This document shows, piece after piece, positions 51,923 to 60,476 of a stretch of 64,000 bases of DNA. The stretch is taken from assembly GCA_035547835.1 (NCBI GenBank), contig DASZTW010000005.1:310001-374000 (forward strand), read 5' to 3'. Numbering within the stretch: the first letter of the stretch is position 1; every line of letters begins with the position of its first letter. A program made the position numbers and the translations under genes. The notes below the pieces were generated by a model, which did no database searches, was not told the origin of the DNA, and saw only the letters and a program-made list of their open reading frames with translations. This DNA comes from Acidimicrobiales bacterium. Its GTDB lineage: Bacteria > Actinomycetota > Acidimicrobiia > Acidimicrobiales > Iamiaceae.

Positions 51923-52702
51923 TCAAGCCGGCAGCGCGCCGATGACAAGGAACATCAGTGCCGTCCCGCTGATGGTGGTCAGCAGCGTGGCCCACGAAGG
52001 GTGATTGGCGTGCGCTTCCGGGAGGATGTCCGCCGCGCCGATGTAGAGCAAGAAGCCGGCGAACGCGCCAAGCGACACCAGCAACACCTTCTGCGGCACG
52101 TCGACGGCCAACGTCAGCGCCGCGCCGGCGAGCGGCGCCAGCGCGTCGAGTGCGAGGAGGCGCAGCGCTCGTGTGCGATCGTTGCCGTGGCGCAGCATCA
52201 GGCCCACGGTGTTCAGTCCGTCGGCGAAGTCGTGGGCGACGACCGCGAGCGCCACGGCGACGCCGACCCGCGTGTCGACTTGGAACGCGAGGCCGATCCC
52301 GAGGCCGTCGGCGAAGCTGTGCGCGCACAGGGCAAGGGCCGACGCCAGCCCGACCGTGGGGTGCCCGTGGTCGTGCCCGTGGGCCGCGACCTGATCGAGG
52401 CCGTGGGCGTGCTCGTGGTGCTCGCCGTATTCGTCTTCGTGCGCGGCGTGGATCAGCAGCGACTTCTCGAGGACGTGGAAGGCCAAGAACGCCACGACCA
52501 GCGCGCCCATCGGGAGCCGCACCGAGACGTCGAGATGGCGAACCAGATCGAATATTTCCGGCAACACGTCGAACGCGACCACACCGAGGATGACGCCGGC
52601 GGTGAAACCGAGCACCAGATGCAACCGGTCGCGAAAGCGCAGCGCGAACAGCCCGCCTGCCGCGGTGGATGCGACCGTCGCCAACGCCACGAGGATCACC
52701 AC
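51923..52702 (-). CDS. ZIP-family metal transporter
   Basis: A 259-260-aa membrane protein with about eight helices, expected to bring Zn(II) or a similar divalent metal into the cytoplasm. Helices 4 and 5 carry the ZIP metal-binding motifs ALCAHSFADGLGIGLA and AVVAHDFADGLNT. Between helices 3 and 4 is a histidine-rich loop (HAAHEDEYGEHHEHAHG, later AHGHDHGH). A -10-like TAGAGT ends 7 nt before the GTG at 52702, so a leaderless start there is likely; the frame also permits GTG at 52711, which overlaps the -10. A Zur-type box covers the promoter. It lies upstream of the met genes but has its own control. Confidence 0.85.
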   Translation of the reverse strand: MVILVALATVASTAAGGLFALRFRDRLHLVLGFTAGVILGVVAFDVLPEIFDLVRHLDVSVRLPMGALVVAFLAFHVLEKSLLIHAAHEDEYGEHHEHAHGLDQVAAHGHDHGHPTVGLASALALCAHSFADGLGIGLAFQVDTRVGVAVALAVVAHDFADGLNTVGLMLRHGNDRTRALRLLALDALAPLAGAALTLAVDVPQKVLLVSLGAFAGFLLYIGAADILPEAHANHPSWATLLTTISGTALMFLVIGALPA

Positions 52703-52723
52703 GTGCGGCACTCTAGCCAGAAG

Positions 52724-52738
52724 TCAGAACGATTCTCA
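52724..52738 (-). promoter_or_regulatory. Zur-type zinc operator
   Basis: On the minus strand TGAGAATCGTTCTGA matches the actinobacterial Zur pattern TGAnAATnATTnTCA apart from two positions, and is itself a near-perfect inverted repeat. It spans the -35 and spacer ahead of TAGAGT (52715-52710). The methyltransferase gene's TGA stop (52738-52736) lies inside it. Confidence 0.65.
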
Positions 52739-54517
52739 ATCTCTAACTGGGACCGGCGCGCGGCGAGGCAGCCGAGCGAGCCACCACCCCACCACGGGAT
52801 GGTCGGGCGCGAGCCCGTAGGCCTCGGCAGCGGCGGACGCGAACGCGGCGAGCTCGTGGGCATCGAGCGCGGCGGTGGCCGCGTGCCAGCTCGCGTCGAT
52901 CGTGGGGAGCGGCACGGCCAGCACTTGGCGCGCCGCGAGCTTCACGGCATCGGCCGACCGGGCCGTGCCAGCGGTCTCGCGGAACGCCCATGCACTGGCC
53001 GGGGGGGCGGTGAGCGCCGCGGCGATCCGCGACACATCGGCGAGATCGAACGGCTCGACGCTGATGACGGGGACCGATGGCACGAGCACCCCGGTGCGGT
53101 CGGCCACTGCTTCGATCACACGGGTCTGGGTGGCCACCAGGATCTTGGGTTGGCGCCGCGCGTCGACCCAGCGTGCGAGGTCGGGCGCCTCCGCTCGCAG
53201 GGCAGCCAGGTCGACCACGGGTCGGAGCCAGCGTCGTCCGGCGAACCGGAACGGGGTCGCGGCCCAGCGGTGGCGGCCAGGATCGATCATCCCGACCGTG
53301 ATCAGCGGCGCGAAGCGCGCCACGTCGAGATCATGACCGCCCGGGGCCTCGCACACGAAGGGAGCGAGGCCGTAGTACTGGTCGCGGAACCCGGCGGTAG
53401 CGGTGGCCAGGTCGCCGACCACACCCGGACGGTCGGCGGCCGGTGCGCGCAGGTCGACCCGTGGCACCCCGAGCACGTCGACCACCAGACCCGCCCACTG
53501 CTCGCCGCGGGCCGAGCCGGGGTCGGCGGGCACCGGGTCGATCGGCGTCACGTCCGGCCCGGACCACCGACGCACGATCCCGTCCTTGTCGTGGTCGAGG
53601 GCGATCACGGGCGCGCACGTGCGAACGGCGGCCTCGAACACCCGCTCGGGCGCCACCCACATCCCGTGCAATCGTGCACCGTCGACGGCCGCCGCTCTTG
53701 CCGGGCCGGCGTCTCGGGCCCCCAGCACCGACAGCGGCTGCACCAAGACGACGCGTCCGGCGGGCGCAACCGCCCGGCGGCCGGCCACCAGGAACAGCGC
53801 GGCCGAGTCCGTGTAGCCGCGCACCAGGGCACCCCACACCCGCTTGAGCGCGGCGCGGCGATCGGCGTCATGCCGGGTGGCTTCGGCGAGCTGGCCGAGG
53901 AAGGGTGGGTTGCCGATCACCAGGTCGGGGTGCCGGCCGGCCCGGTGCAGCAGTTCGGGCACGAGCAGCGCGTCGCCGACGACGAGGCCCGGCACGCCCC
54001 GGTCCGGCACGTGGCCCGACTCGAGCGCGGCCCACAACACCAGCGCCGCTTCACTGACCGCGACGGCGCCAGGGTCGACGTCGACGCCGCCGACCCGCTC
54101 GGCGACAACCTCGCCAGGATCGACGCCGGCGCGCGCCAACCATCGGGCCGCAGCGAGAAGGAACGCGCCGCCACCGCACGACGGATCGACGATCGTCCAC
54201 GTGCGGGCGAGAGCGGCCGGGACGCGGTCGACCGCGGCGGCCATCAGCCCGTCGGCAACCGGCCGGGGTGTGTACACGACACCCCCGGCGCGCTTGTGAT
54301 CCGCGGACAACCCGCCCTCATAGAGGGACCCGACCGCATCGGGCGCCTGGTCGCGGGTGACGTCGGCCAGCGCGGTTGCCCACGAGTCGGGCACGGGCAC
54401 GGGCCGTTCCGACAAGAGCCGGGGGGCGGACCCGGTGAACTGGTCGACGTCGACACCGAAGCGGGCCGCGAGCAGCCGGGCGGCGGCGGCCACGCCGCCC
54501 AGCGATGCAGCGCTCAC
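52736..54517 (-). CDS. N6-adenine DNA methyltransferase (Eco57I-like), apparently orphan
   Basis: A 593-aa class I methyltransferase of the N6-adenine DNA type. Motif X is GGVVYTPRPVADGLM near residue 78, motif I DPSCGGGAFLLAA near 110, and the catalytic motif IV IGNPPFLGQLAEATRHD near 205. The C-terminal half (about 330-560) is rich in RFAGRRWLRPVV and RQPKILVATQTRVIEAVADR, the layout of a TaqI/Eco57I-type target-recognition region. There is no nuclease domain in the protein and no restriction gene beside it. So it may be a lone modification enzyme or the methylase part of a split system. The GTG at 54517 begins 25 nt after the glutathione peroxidase stop, suggesting co-transcription with general repair and stress genes. 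Confidence 0.8.
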   Translation of the reverse strand: MSAASLGGVAAAARLLAARFGVDVDQFTGSAPRLLSERPVPVPDSWATALADVTRDQAPDAVGSLYEGGLSADHKRAGGVVYTPRPVADGLMAAAVDRVPAALARTWTIVDPSCGGGAFLLAAARWLARAGVDPGEVVAERVGGVDVDPGAVAVSEAALVLWAALESGHVPDRGVPGLVVGDALLVPELLHRAGRHPDLVIGNPPFLGQLAEATRHDADRRAALKRVWGALVRGYTDSAALFLVAGRRAVAPAGRVVLVQPLSVLGARDAGPARAAAVDGARLHGMWVAPERVFEAAVRTCAPVIALDHDKDGIVRRWSGPDVTPIDPVPADPGSARGEQWAGLVVDVLGVPRVDLRAPAADRPGVVGDLATATAGFRDQYYGLAPFVCEAPGGHDLDVARFAPLITVGMIDPGRHRWAATPFRFAGRRWLRPVVDLAALRAEAPDLARWVDARRQPKILVATQTRVIEAVADRTGVLVPSVPVISVEPFDLADVSRIAAALTAPPASAWAFRETAGTARSADAVKLAARQVLAVPLPTIDASWHAATAALDAHELAAFASAAAEAYGLAPDHPVVGWWLARLPRRAPVPVRD

Positions 54518-54542
54518 GGGATCCGACGACCCTCCGTGTGGG

Positions 54543-55031
<489 letters not shown>

Positions 55032-55081
55032 GGGTGTACCTCCAGGTTTCTCGGCGTCCGATCAGTATGCCGAAGGCGAGG

Positions 55082-55378
55082 TCACCGGCGCGATCCCCGG
55101 ATCCGCCCGTCGACCACCGTCACCCCTTCGGCCCGCAATCGACGGCTCTGCTCGCGCACCAAGTGCGGCGCCAAGCGGCCTGATGCCGGCACCACGCGCC
55201 ACCAGGGCAGCCCGCCGGAGCGCTCGCGGAGCAGCGCGCCGACCGCTCGTGCGTGACCGGGCCAGCCGGCTTCCATGGCGACTTCGCCGTACGTCACGAG
55301 CTCGCCCGGCTGCAGGCCCGCGATGACCGAGCGCGCGGCGGCCTCGAACGCGTCCCGGTCCCAGGCCCCCGTCAGCAT
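55082..55378 (-). CDS. Alkyltransferase-like protein (ATL, MGMT family)
   Basis: A 98-aa DNA-binding protein built on the O6-methylguanine methyltransferase fold. The helix-turn-helix is LVTYGEVAMEAGWPGHARAV near residue 28, and the region that holds PCHR in active MGMT reads LPWWRVVPASGRL near residue 52, so the alkyl-accepting cysteine is replaced by tryptophan. ATL proteins bind O6-alkylguanine and hand the lesion to nucleotide excision repair. The ATG at 55378 gives the standard ATL length; the longer open frame upstream covers the divergent hydrolase promoter. It diverges from the next gene across 34 nt. Confidence 0.88.
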   Translation of the reverse strand: MLTGAWDRDAFEAAARSVIAGLQPGELVTYGEVAMEAGWPGHARAVGALLRERSGGLPWWRVVPASGRLAPHLVREQSRRLRAEGVTVVDGRIRGSRR

Positions 55379-55412
55379 CCGCCACTTGTAGCCGACGTAC
55401 GCTCGCCGTGCG

Positions 55413-56252
55413 ATGGACGACCGCCGTACGCAGGAGCTGCACGCACTGATCGATGAGTGGCCGGTCACCCACGCGGCGGTCGGGGCCGCGCGCCGCGACG
55501 CAGCGGGCCACACGAACCCGGCCGTCATCCACGGCGACGACGCCCTGGGATTCGAGTTGGCTTCGGTGACGAAGTTGCTGACCGCCACCGCCGTGCTCGT
55601 TGCCTGCGAAGAGGAGATCGTCGGCCTCGACGACGCGGTCGACGGAGTGGCCGGGGCGACCGTGCGACACCTGCTCGCCCATGCATCGGGCCTCGGCCCC
55701 GACGGTCAGGTCCTCGCCCCGCCAGGCACCCGCCGCATCTACTCCAACGCGGGGTTCGACTTGCTCGGCGAGATCGTGACCCGGGCCAGTGGTCTGCCGT
55801 TCGCCACCTATCTCACCGAGGCCGTGCTCACCCCGCTCGGCATGCACGCCACGCGCCTCGACGGATCGCCCGCGTCCGGCGCGGTGTCCACCGTTGCCGA
55901 CCTCCGACGCTTCGCTGCCGAACTGCTGGCGCCTGACCTGCTCGCAACCTCCACGGTGGCCACTGCCAGCACCGTGGCGTTCCCCGGTCTGGCCGGCGTG
56001 TTGCCGGGCTATGGGCGCCAAGCACCCAACGACTGGGGGCTGGGGTTCGAGCTGCGCGCCACGAAGTCACCCCACTGGACCGGCGAGCGGAACTCGCCGG
56101 CCACGTTCGGCCACTTCGGCCGAGCGGGCACCTTCTTGTGGGTGGACCCCGTGGCTGGTGTCGCGCTGGTCTGCCTCACCGACCGGCCGTTCGGTGCGCG
56201 GGCGCTCCCCCGGTGGCCGGCCCTGTCCGACGCGGTCCTCGCGGCCGGCTGA
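55413..56252 (+). CDS. Serine hydrolase of the beta-lactamase / class C family
   Basis: A 279-aa penicillin-binding-like hydrolase. The nucleophile motif is ASVTKLLTATAVLVA (SxxK, near residue 50), the second motif RIYSNAGFDLLGEIV (YxN) near residue 110, and the third HFGRAGTFLWVDP near residue 245, where HxG replaces KTG. No signal peptide is visible, so a cytoplasmic esterase or peptidase is more likely than an exported beta-lactamase. A short version of the fold (about 280 aa, typical proteins near 350-400) lacks the extra C-terminal part. The gene ends 6 nt from the convergent dehydrogenase stop. Confidence 0.8.
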   Translation: MDDRRTQELHALIDEWPVTHAAVGAARRDAAGHTNPAVIHGDDALGFELASVTKLLTATAVLVACEEEIVGLDDAVDGVAGATVRHLLAHASGLGPDGQVLAPPGTRRIYSNAGFDLLGEIVTRASGLPFATYLTEAVLTPLGMHATRLDGSPASGAVSTVADLRRFAAELLAPDLLATSTVATASTVAFPGLAGVLPGYGRQAPNDWGLGFELRATKSPHWTGERNSPATFGHFGRAGTFLWVDPVAGVALVCLTDRPFGARALPRWPALSDAVLAAG

Positions 56253-56258
56253 GGTCGC

Positions 56259-58064
56259 TCAGAGCTGCTCGGGCGAGACCGCGAACAGCCCCTCGGCGCC
56301 CGCGGTGGCCGGCGCCGCCAAGCCGTGCACCGCCGGGAGCAGGTGGTCGGCGAAGAACCTGGCGGTGTCGACTTTGGCGGCGAGGAACCCCGCGTCGTGC
56401 GATGATCCGCCTGCGTCGAGCAGGCTCCGGGCGGCCGCGGCGGACCGGCCGAGCAACCACCCGCCGACCGTGAGGGAGAGCATCCGCAAGTACGGCGCGG
56501 CGCCAGCCAGCAGGTCGTTGACGTCGGCGACACCGTGCTCCAACAGCCAAGCGGTGGTCTGCTCGACCGTGTCGACTGCCTCGGCGAGGCGGCCACCGAT
56601 CGCCGCGAGGGCGTCGTCGCCCGAACCGGTGAGCTCCGCGGCCGTGGCCCGCATCCGTGCGACCTGGTCGGCCACCACGCCGCCGGCCCGCATCGGCAGC
56701 TTGCGCCCGACGAGATCGATGGCCTGGATGCCGTTCGTGCCTTCGTAGATCTGCGTGATCCGCACGTCCCGCAAGTACTGGGCGACACCGGTCTCCTCGA
56801 TGAAGCCCATGCCGCCGTAGATCTGGATGGTGAGGTTGGCGACGTCGACGCCGACGTCGGTGCCCCAGGCCTTGACCAAGGGGGTGAGCAGCTCGACCAG
56901 TTCGCCGGCTCCTTCGCGACGGGAGGCGTCGGGGTGATGCCGCCACAAGTCGATGTGCTCCGCCTCGAGGTAAGCCATGGCCCGCAACGCCTCCACCGAC
57001 GCCTTCTGGGTCAAGAGCATGCGACGGACATCGGGGTGCTCGACGATCAGCGAGCGCGTGCCGGGCTCGGCCCCCACGGCCCGACCTTGCTGGCGTTCCT
57101 GCGCGTACCGCCGCGCGTCCTGGTACGCACGTTCCGCCACGCCGAGCCCCTCGATGCCCACGCCGAGGCGGGCGTTGTTCATCATCGTGAACATGTATCG
57201 CATGCCGGCGTGCTCCTCGCCGACGAGGTAGCCCACGGCACCGTCGGAGTTGTCGCCGTACGCCAGCACACAGGTGGGGCTGGCCTTGATGCCCATCTTG
57301 TGCTCGATGCTGACCACGTGGACGTCGTTGCGCTCGCCGAGCGAGCCATCGTCGCCCACCAGGAACTTCGGCACGATGAACAGCGAGATCCCCTTGGTGC
57401 CCGGCGGGGCGTCGGGTGTGCGGGCCAGCACGAGGTGGATGATCTGCGGCGCCAGGTCGTGCTCGCCGAACGTGATGAAGATCTTCTGGCCCGTGATGCG
57501 GTACGTGCCGTCGCCCTGGCGGACGGCCTTGGTGCGCAGCGCGCCGACGTCGGAGCCGGCCTCGGGCTCGGTGAGGTTCATGGTGCCGGTCCACTCGCCG
57601 CTGACCATCTTCGGCAGGAACACCTGCTGTTGCGTCTCCGAGCCGTGGGCGACCAACGCCTCGATGGCGCCCTGGGTGAGCAGCGGCGCCATCGCGAACG
57701 CCATGTTGGCGCTGTTGAGCAGCTCCTGGAGCACGATGCCGACCAGGTGCGGGAACCCGCCGCCGCCATAGCCGGGGTCGAACGAGACGCCACCCCACCC
57801 CGCCGCGACGTACTGGTCGTACGCGGTCTTGAACGACTCGGGGGTGCGCACTTCGTCGCCCTCGAGGATGCTCCCCTCGAGATCACCGGTTCGGTTGGTG
57901 GGAGCGATGACCTCGCTCACGAAGCGGCCGTATTCCTCGATCACGCCTTGCACGCTCGCGGGATCGGCGTGGGTGAACGGTTCGAGCTTCGACAGCGCTT
58001 CGAGATCGACGATCTGGTCGAGGAGAAAGTCGATGTCCTGCAACGGGGGAAGGTAGTCGGACAT
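56259..58064 (-). CDS. Acyl-CoA dehydrogenase, FadE5-like with C-terminal extension
   Basis: A 601-aa acyl-CoA dehydrogenase of the long FadE5 type, which in mycobacteria acts on a wide range of fatty acyl-CoAs. Seen: GWGGVSFDPGYGGGGFPHLV near residue 88, TGTMNLTEPEAGSDVGALRT (flavin) near 155, ITGQKIFITFGEHD, and QIYEGTNGIQAIDLVGRKLP near 430, where E is the catalytic base. After residue about 460 comes the extra helical domain (PF12806-like), ending in AVSPEQL. The ATG at 58064 is close behind a TACGCT -10-like element, so the message may be nearly leaderless. It lies downstream of the transporter operon but a hairpin separates them. Confidence 0.88.
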   Translation of the reverse strand: MSDYLPPLQDIDFLLDQIVDLEALSKLEPFTHADPASVQGVIEEYGRFVSEVIAPTNRTGDLEGSILEGDEVRTPESFKTAYDQYVAAGWGGVSFDPGYGGGGFPHLVGIVLQELLNSANMAFAMAPLLTQGAIEALVAHGSETQQQVFLPKMVSGEWTGTMNLTEPEAGSDVGALRTKAVRQGDGTYRITGQKIFITFGEHDLAPQIIHLVLARTPDAPPGTKGISLFIVPKFLVGDDGSLGERNDVHVVSIEHKMGIKASPTCVLAYGDNSDGAVGYLVGEEHAGMRYMFTMMNNARLGVGIEGLGVAERAYQDARRYAQERQQGRAVGAEPGTRSLIVEHPDVRRMLLTQKASVEALRAMAYLEAEHIDLWRHHPDASRREGAGELVELLTPLVKAWGTDVGVDVANLTIQIYGGMGFIEETGVAQYLRDVRITQIYEGTNGIQAIDLVGRKLPMRAGGVVADQVARMRATAAELTGSGDDALAAIGGRLAEAVDTVEQTTAWLLEHGVADVNDLLAGAAPYLRMLSLTVGGWLLGRSAAAARSLLDAGGSSHDAGFLAAKVDTARFFADHLLPAVHGLAAPATAGAEGLFAVSPEQL

Positions 58065-58102
58065 GCGCCCCAGCGTATGCATGCACCGGCACGCCCGTTT
58101 CA

Positions 58103-58120
58103 GGGGCGCCGGCGCGCCCC
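58103..58120 (-). terminator. GC-rich hairpin after the transporter operon
   Basis: GGGGCGC and GCGCCCC form a perfect 7-bp stem with a 4-nt loop, 12 nt downstream of the last gene of the operon. No T-run. Confidence 0.45.
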
Positions 58121-58131
58121 GTCACGGCCGG

Positions 58132-58851
58132 TCAATCGGCGAAGGGGTCGCAGAGGCGGCAGGCGCCGAGCTGCTCACCATCGGTGATCCGCCGGATCCC
58201 GGTCTTGCCGGCCACGACCACGCAATCAGGTCGGTGGGCGACCGTGCCACGGTTGGTGGCCACCAACACCCGCGGCGCGGCGGCCGCCCGGGCTGACTCG
58301 CCGGCGACGGGCTCGCCCTCCGACCGGTCCCCGCCCGGCACCGCCGGGGCAGCCACCGGGGCTTCCTCGCCCACAACGAGATCACGGCCCGCCACGGCGC
58401 CGACGCCGCGCGCCGCGCCGTTCGTGCGGTCATGGGCAGGCGTCGCCATGGAGCGAAGCGTGGTCTCCAGCCGATCGATGGCGTCGATCACGCGGCTGGC
58501 CTGGCGCCGCTGCTCACGCACCGCCTCGGTCATCCAGTGGGCGAAGTAGAAGAAGCCGCCGGCGAACACCAGCGCCAACCCGAGCAGGCCGCCGGAGATC
58601 AGGTACGGGATCTGCTGGAACAGGTAAGGCGAATGGGCCGCGCCGTACCAGCCGACGAACACCAACAAGATGCCGATCGGCGCCAGGATCCCGCCGATGA
58701 TCATCAACGTGCGCTCGGTGAACTTCATCCGCTTGGCTTGCGTGCGGATCTGAGCGATACCGGCCGACAAGCGCTCGAACCGCTGCGCTTGCGGTTCCTG
58801 CGCGTCGGCGCCCGCCGGTTCGATCGTCGGGTCGGGCACGGCGACGGTCAT
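58132..58851 (-). CDS. Two-helix membrane protein with C-terminal His/Cys motif
   Basis: A 239-aa protein that I cannot assign. A hydrophilic N-terminus of about 60 residues may form a coiled coil (RFERLSAGIAQIRTQAKRM). Two membrane helices follow (TLMIIGGILAPIGILLVFVG and ISGGLLGLALVFAGGFFYFA), then an amphipathic segment AVREQRRQASRVIDAIDRLE, an alanine-rich linker, and a small C-terminal domain. The latter has AHRPDCVVVAGK and later LGACRLCDPF, so one His and three Cys could hold a metal, similar to zinc or Ada-like modules. The ATG overlaps the preceding stop by one base (TGATG), so it is coupled to the anchored protein and belongs to the transporter operon. Confidence 0.6.
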   Translation of the reverse strand: MTVAVPDPTIEPAGADAQEPQAQRFERLSAGIAQIRTQAKRMKFTERTLMIIGGILAPIGILLVFVGWYGAAHSPYLFQQIPYLISGGLLGLALVFAGGFFYFAHWMTEAVREQRRQASRVIDAIDRLETTLRSMATPAHDRTNGAARGVGAVAGRDLVVGEEAPVAAPAVPGGDRSEGEPVAGESARAAAAPRVLVATNRGTVAHRPDCVVVAGKTGIRRITDGEQLGACRLCDPFAD

Positions 58852-60476
58852 CAGCTGGTACCTCCAGGTGGTGCGTCGAGATGTTCGGGGCACGCCCCGC
58901 CGGCGGCCGCCAGCGTGCGGTCAGCGAGGCGTGTCGCGCCGAACCAGGCCGCCGCGCCGATCAGCAACAGCAACAGGATCGAAGCCGCCACCGCCAGCGG
59001 GTTGGTGCCGAAGGAGATGAGGCTGGTTGGCCCGGCCTGCACCGGCGAGGGCTTGGCGAGCGTCGGAGCCGGCGTCGTGAACTGGCCGCCGTCCCCTGCC
59101 AGGTCGGGCGACGGTTCGCCGGGTGTGCCGAGATCGGATGACGGGAGCTCGCCACCGCCGGAGCCCCCCGTGGACGACGCGAGCGGGCCGAGCTCGAACG
59201 CAGGCGTGGCGATGGTGGACACGTCGCCGAGGCCGAGCGCCACGTTGAAGATGTGGTGGGCCTTGACCATCTCGACCAGCGCTTGCGGCGACGTGTTCAG
59301 CGGGACGCCGGGGATGGGGTCCGACGGCAGCTGCTCGCTCGGGATGAGCGCCAGCAGCTGCGACATCACCGGAGTCTTGTGCCCGTCGTAGTCGAGCGTC
59401 ACCGACAGGCCGTCCGCCAACCGCTCCCCCTGTGCGCCGTCGATGGTCTCGACCGGCTTGGTGAGCGTGATCGTGATCCCGCCGGTGGCCAGGAGGTCGG
59501 TGAGCTTCTGGGCTCCGCCGCCCACGGTGCCGAGCAACTTGTTCAGCCCGCTGACCACGGGCGCCAGCTTCGGTGACAGACCGCTCAAGTCGAGCTTGCC
59601 GGCGCCGAGCTGGTCGAGCAGTGGCCCGAGGGGGTTCGACGCCGCGGTGGTTGGCGTCTCGGCAGGCTGCGACGCGAGATGCACGCCGGTGCCGTCGAGC
59701 GTGGCCGGCAGGCCGAGGAACTTCACGCCCGACGCGGAGCTGGTGCCCGCTGTGGCCGCCTTGTTGCCGTCGCTGGTGGCGACCAGGTCGGTGACCAGTG
59801 CGTCGATGTGCACCAGGCCGCCGAGGATGTCGACGCCGTGCAGCTCGACCCGGGCTCGGCTGACCGCGTGCCCATCCTCGATGCCGCTGACCGAGTGCGA
59901 CACCATCGCACCGACGCTGATGAGGCCGGGAACGGTCAGCGCACCGTGATCGGCGAGACTCTGCGCGCTGCCCGCGTCGGTGCTCGACGCCATGCGCGCC
60001 GTACCGTCGGTCTGCTCGGCGGTGGTCGGGCCAGACGGGTAGAAGGCCTGGGTGCGGATCGGGTAGCCGGGGATCGGCACGTCGTACCCGGCTTCGGCCA
60101 CGACCGGCCCGAGATCCGACAGCAGCGCGCCGGGATACAGGACGCTCGCCAGCGCGTAGCCGCTCGGCCCGTTGCTGAAGTTGGTCGACGCCTCGGGCAG
60201 GCTGACGCCGAGGATCGGCGAGGGCGTGCCCGGGATGAGGCCGGGGCTGTCGTAGCTGAAGGCCACGCCGGCAGCCCTCGACTTCACGATGTAGCCCCCG
60301 AGGTCCGGCGTGGTGCCGGTGGCGTCCGCAGCGCCACCTGACCCGCCCGACCCGCCAGGGTCGGTCTGCGCGCCCGCGCTGCTACCGGCCACGGTGGCAC
60401 CGATCAGCAGGGCGGCGCCCAGCGCCGTGAGCAAGCGACCGGCCCGGCGGCGGGAACGACCTTCACGCCGGCGCAT
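58851..60476 (-). CDS. Exported protein with C-terminal membrane anchor, unknown function
   Basis: A 541-aa unrecognised protein. It starts with a basic signal peptide (RRAGRLLTALGAALLIGATV, cut near AGAQ) and ends with one hydrophobic helix NPLAVAASILLLLLIGAAAW and a short tail, so most of it lies outside the membrane. The outer part is rich in Gly, Ser, Thr and Leu with beta-type stretches (YIVKSRAAGVAFSYDSPGLI, RARVELHGVDILGGLVHIDA) and a Ser/Gly/Pro-rich stalk before the anchor. No cell-wall sorting motif is visible. The ATG at 60476 overlaps the permease stop by 14 nt, and its own stop overlaps the next gene. The operon position suggests a surface accessory of the importer, but that is only inference. 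Confidence 0.6.
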   Translation of the reverse strand: MRRREGRSRRRAGRLLTALGAALLIGATVAGSSAGAQTDPGGSGGSGGAADATGTTPDLGGYIVKSRAAGVAFSYDSPGLIPGTPSPILGVSLPEASTNFSNGPSGYALASVLYPGALLSDLGPVVAEAGYDVPIPGYPIRTQAFYPSGPTTAEQTDGTARMASSTDAGSAQSLADHGALTVPGLISVGAMVSHSVSGIEDGHAVSRARVELHGVDILGGLVHIDALVTDLVATSDGNKAATAGTSSASGVKFLGLPATLDGTGVHLASQPAETPTTAASNPLGPLLDQLGAGKLDLSGLSPKLAPVVSGLNKLLGTVGGGAQKLTDLLATGGITITLTKPVETIDGAQGERLADGLSVTLDYDGHKTPVMSQLLALIPSEQLPSDPIPGVPLNTSPQALVEMVKAHHIFNVALGLGDVSTIATPAFELGPLASSTGGSGGGELPSSDLGTPGEPSPDLAGDGGQFTTPAPTLAKPSPVQAGPTSLISFGTNPLAVAASILLLLLIGAAAWFGATRLADRTLAAAGGACPEHLDAPPGGTS

